From the NCBI GenBank assembly GCA_031254385.1, contig JAIRUO010000220.1, positions 1 to 7,354 on the forward strand: a stretch of DNA of 7,354 bases, read 5' to 3'. Position 1 is the first letter of the stretch. Every line of letters begins with the position of its first letter. Under the pieces are notes generated by a model, which was not told the DNA's origin, did no database searches, and was given only the letters and a program-made list of their open reading frames with translations. Made by a program: the position numbers and the translations under genes. Shown in pieces: positions 5,537 to 7,354 of the stretch. This DNA comes from Treponema sp. (GTDB lineage Bacteria > Spirochaetota > Spirochaetia > Treponematales > Breznakiellaceae).

Positions 5537-6294
5537 ACGAAAGGCTGAATCTTTTACGAGTTCCTCTAGATATCATCCCCAGGGATGATCTCGAGGATCA
5601 GATATCCAAGCTTTTGCTTTGGCCAAAAAATAACGCAGACAGCAAAGAAGAAGGCAGAAATCTTGTACTTCTTTCCCTCTGGGATCTGCTCCGGGCCAGA
5701 AGAAAAAGGGAGTACCGGAATTATGTTCTTAAGTCACCAATGGTTATTCCCATCTCAAAGAGCCTTGTGGGAGGGGCCCGTTTTCTAAAAGGCAAAACCC
5801 CGATCCGGTATATGCCTTTTCATTTTATCGTAGACCTCCTTAGCGTTTTGGAAACTAAGGAATGTACACTATATCTCTTGGGCTCGAATGATCGTACCCT
5901 AAAAAAGGTGGAGAGCAATATACGCCAGACCTTTCCAGGGCTAAGGATAGTTGGCCGCTGCGATTCTTCCTTCCGCCGTCAAAACGAGGGGGCCATAGTC
6001 GAAGCCATTCGCAAAACCTCGCCCCAGTTGCTCCTTGTCGGCAAGGGTGTTCCCGGTGAGGAACTCTGGATAGCCCGGCACCACAAAAGCCTGAACAAGG
6101 GCTTAAGGCTCTGGTGCAGCGATATTTTTGATGTTTTTGCGGAGAAGAAATCAAGGCCGGCCGAATGGGTTTTTAACGCTGGCCTAGAATCATTTGTCTA
6201 TGGCATCAAAAGGCCCTATAAGATATTCAGGCTGTTCCCTTATTTTTACTATAAATTGCTCCTTCTGATTTATAAGATTCTGAAAAAAAGCTAG
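5506..6294 (+). CDS. WecG/TagA/CpsF-family glycosyltransferase-like protein, divergent
   Basis: The family transfers N-acetylmannosamine (or N-acetylmannosaminuronic acid) onto lipid-linked GlcNAc at the inner face of the membrane in teichoic acid, enterobacterial common antigen or capsule synthesis. The second half of this 262-residue protein matches well: TLYLLGSNDRTLKKVESNIRQ (split as TLYLLGSNDR 121-130 and TLKKVESNIRQ 131-141), FPGLRIVG (143-150), PQLLLVGKGVPGEELWI (173-189), FDVFAEKKSRPAEWV (208-222), GLESFVYGIKRPYKIFRLFPY (226-246). These correspond to the family's 'PdlllVglG.PkQE.wi', 'fDf.aG...RAP.w' and 'GLEWlyRL..eP.R'. The first half is divergent: where members have 'PDG' carrying the catalytic Asp, residues 80-84 read VIPIS. 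The normal 'GVGg.FD' is CSDIFD, and 'PkQE' is PGEE. The C-terminus (245-262) is hydrophobic then basic, as for membrane attachment. It may act on an unusual substrate, or be inactive. It is the third gene of the protease-rsmE unit. Confidence 0.8.
   Translation: MAAQEKKEIINERLNLLRVPLDIIPRDDLEDQISKLLLWPKNNADSKEEGRNLVLLSLWDLLRARRKREYRNYVLKSPMVIPISKSLVGGARFLKGKTPIRYMPFHFIVDLLSVLETKECTLYLLGSNDRTLKKVESNIRQTFPGLRIVGRCDSSFRRQNEGAIVEAIRKTSPQLLLVGKGVPGEELWIARHHKSLNKGLRLWCSDIFDVFAEKKSRPAEWVFNAGLESFVYGIKRPYKIFRLFPYFYYKLLLLIYKILKKS
6291..6294. other. CTAG palindrome serving as both stop codons of a convergent gene pair
   Basis: TAG on the + strand (6292-6294) ends the WecG-like gene and TAG on the - strand (6293-6291) ends trmJ. 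The genes overlap tail to tail by 4 bp, so any terminator for either must lie inside the other's coding sequence. On the - strand a run of seven T follows the trmJ stop directly, with AAAAGC/GCTTTT arms around it, a weak bidirectional terminator candidate. Confidence 0.85.
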
Positions 6295-7052
6295 TGCCCC
6301 AGCTGTACGGCTTTTGTGATGGTATTGATGAAGTATAACGCTTCGCGTTCTGTAAGGCCGGAGCGGGAAAAGATGTCCCTGAAAAAACGTTCCTGTTCTT
6401 CCCTTCCCGGTTTTTTATAAAAGCCGAGCTCCTTTAGCCTGTCGGTAAGATTGCGGACAAGATCATTTATAGTTTCCTGATCCAGGGGTATCCACTGGCC
6501 TTTGGTTGTCAATTCTTCGGCATTGGTCAGAGTCTGGAATAATTCGTAGGCATAGATCATCACCGCATGGGATAGATTGAGCGAGGGGAAGATGTCGTCA
6601 GCCGGGATATGAGAAGCGAAATTGCAGAGTTCAAGCTCATTGTCTTCCAGGCCAGTGCGCTCATTGCCAAAAACCAGAGCCGCAGGTCCAGGGTGATCCT
6701 TTAAGAAACAAGCGGTTTCATGGGGAGTCATGGTAAGCTGCTTGCGGTGGCGGCCTCTGCGCCTTGTTGTGCCGATTACCAGGGATAAGTCATGGATAGC
6801 GGCGTTCAGGGTATCAAAGTGTTCCGCGTTTTCCCATAAGTCCCCGGCATGGACAGCCCTGGCCTTTATGACCGCCATGTTGCCTCCGTAACCGAATCCA
6901 GCTTCGGAAAGGGCCGCATTTTCGTCTTTGAATTCCGGGGCAACAAGGCGCAGCCGGGAAAGCCCCATGTTCTTCATGGCCCTGCATACGGCTCCGGCAT
7001 TTCCTGCTTCTGCAGGCCGGGATAAAACAATAATCACATCAGATAAATGCAT
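6291..7052 (-). CDS. trmJ: TrmJ-like tRNA/rRNA 2'-O-methyltransferase (SPOUT family)
   Basis: From ATG at 7052-7050 the protein has 253 residues, the usual TrmJ length. TrmJ adds a 2'-O-methyl group to nucleotide 32 of tRNA. Motif 1, SRPAEAGNAGAVCRAMKNMG (11-30), contains the N18 and R24 positions used by SpoU enzymes. Motif 2 is ALVFGNERTGL (125-135), and motif 3 is IPADDIFPSLNLSHAVMI (149-166), the knot with the SAM-binding loop. After residue 170 comes the helical C-terminal extension typical of TrmJ (KELGFYKKP and FFRDIFSRSGLTEREA). A TTG at 7076-7074 would add 8 residues (MKVVNNKI); neither start has a clear Shine-Dalgarno site, and the ATG fits the usual family start. Related SpoU methyltransferases with other RNA targets cannot be fully excluded. 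The gene converges with the WecG-like gene, and its stop lies on the same CTAG palindrome. Confidence 0.88.
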   Translation of the reverse strand: MHLSDVIIVLSRPAEAGNAGAVCRAMKNMGLSRLRLVAPEFKDENAALSEAGFGYGGNMAVIKARAVHAGDLWENAEHFDTLNAAIHDLSLVIGTTRRRGRHRKQLTMTPHETACFLKDHPGPAALVFGNERTGLEDNELELCNFASHIPADDIFPSLNLSHAVMIYAYELFQTLTNAEELTTKGQWIPLDQETINDLVRNLTDRLKELGFYKKPGREEQERFFRDIFSRSGLTEREALYFINTITKAVQLGH

Positions 7053-7088
7053 TATTTTATTGTTTACTACTTTCAAATAAATTAGTAT

Positions 7089-7354
7089 ATGGAATTAATG
7101 GGAAAAGTATTTTTGGGCAAAAAGGCCCTGGTGGTTGGCGGTACTGGCGGAATAGGCAGGACAGTGGCTCTGGGATTGGCTGCCAGAGGTGCAGACCTTG
7201 TGATACACGGCGGATCTTCAAAAGAGCGCCTTGATAACACTCTTAAAGCCATTAGGGAAACAGGAGCAATAGGGGATGGTTTCCTTCTGCCTATTAGCGG
7301 TACTGAATCGGCAAAGGAAATTTTTTCCCACGCAGGGGAACCTGATATCTTGAT
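7089..7354 (+). CDS. SDR-family oxidoreductase, N-terminal part; 3' end outside window
   Basis: The first 88 codons are present. Counting from ATG 7098, residues 8-21 (KKALVVGGTGGIGR) hold the TGxxxGxG-type dinucleotide loop (T16, G17, G18, I19, G20) of short-chain dehydrogenases. LAARGADLVIHGGS follows, the end of the second strand where cofactor preference is set. The nucleotide is likely NAD(P)H; substrate cannot be judged because the catalytic Ser-Tyr-Lys lies beyond the window. ATG 7089 (MELMGK) and ATG 7098 (MGK) are both possible; 7098 has a weak GGA 4 bases upstream, 7089 has nothing. The gene is divergent from trmJ with only 36 bp between start codons. SDRs of this type include FabG (fatty acid synthesis), but a specific name is not justified. 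Confidence 0.8.
   Translation, partial: MELMGKVFLGKKALVVGGTGGIGRTVALGLAARGADLVIHGGSSKERLDNTLKAIRETGAIGDGFLLPISGTESAKEIFSHAGEPDIL

Overview
The window looks like a piece of a spirochaete chromosome. A termite-gut type Treponema is my best guess, from the overall look of the proteins (the PD-(D/E)XK family, the small membrane protein with a 'MPIACDQNG' motif, the S41-RsmE-WecG order). This is recognition from memory, not a search, so the genus is tentative. Coding density is high, most genes are on the + strand, and two non-ATG starts (TTG, GTG) occur in tightly overlapping genes.

Left part (1-1454): the 3' end of a glycoside hydrolase family 3 protein, probably a beta-N-acetylhexosaminidase-like enzyme, is followed after 2 bp by a GNAT-type acetyltransferase.

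Middle part (about 1451-3162) is the accessory-looking section. It starts with a 7-bp-period G-rich repeat (TTAGGG-like, five G-runs) that supplies the stop codon of the acetyltransferase gene. Next comes a short PD-(D/E)XK nuclease-family ORF that appears to have lost its N-terminal part. A non-coding stretch follows, holding a perfect 64-bp tandem duplication with two hairpins per unit. The duplication ends exactly in a TTGACA -35 box of a very good sigma70-type promoter. That promoter drives two small, visibly AT-richer membrane protein genes with strong Shine-Dalgarno sites and no assignable function.

Right part (3243-7354) is conserved housekeeping. A carboxy-terminal processing protease (S41 with PDZ), the 16S rRNA methyltransferase RsmE and a divergent WecG/TagA/CpsF-type protein form one compact unit (4-bp and 31-bp gene overlaps). 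A convergent TrmJ-like RNA 2'-O-methyltransferase shares a CTAG palindrome with the WecG-like gene as the stop codon of both. The beginning of an SDR oxidoreductase runs divergently from TrmJ and leaves the window.

I see no rRNA, tRNA, CRISPR array, transposase or phage gene. No clear new multi-gene system is visible. The most unusual material is the repeat-promoter arrangement at 1855-2064, the heptamer repeat at 1451-1495, and the WecG-like protein in which I cannot find the usual catalytic aspartate.
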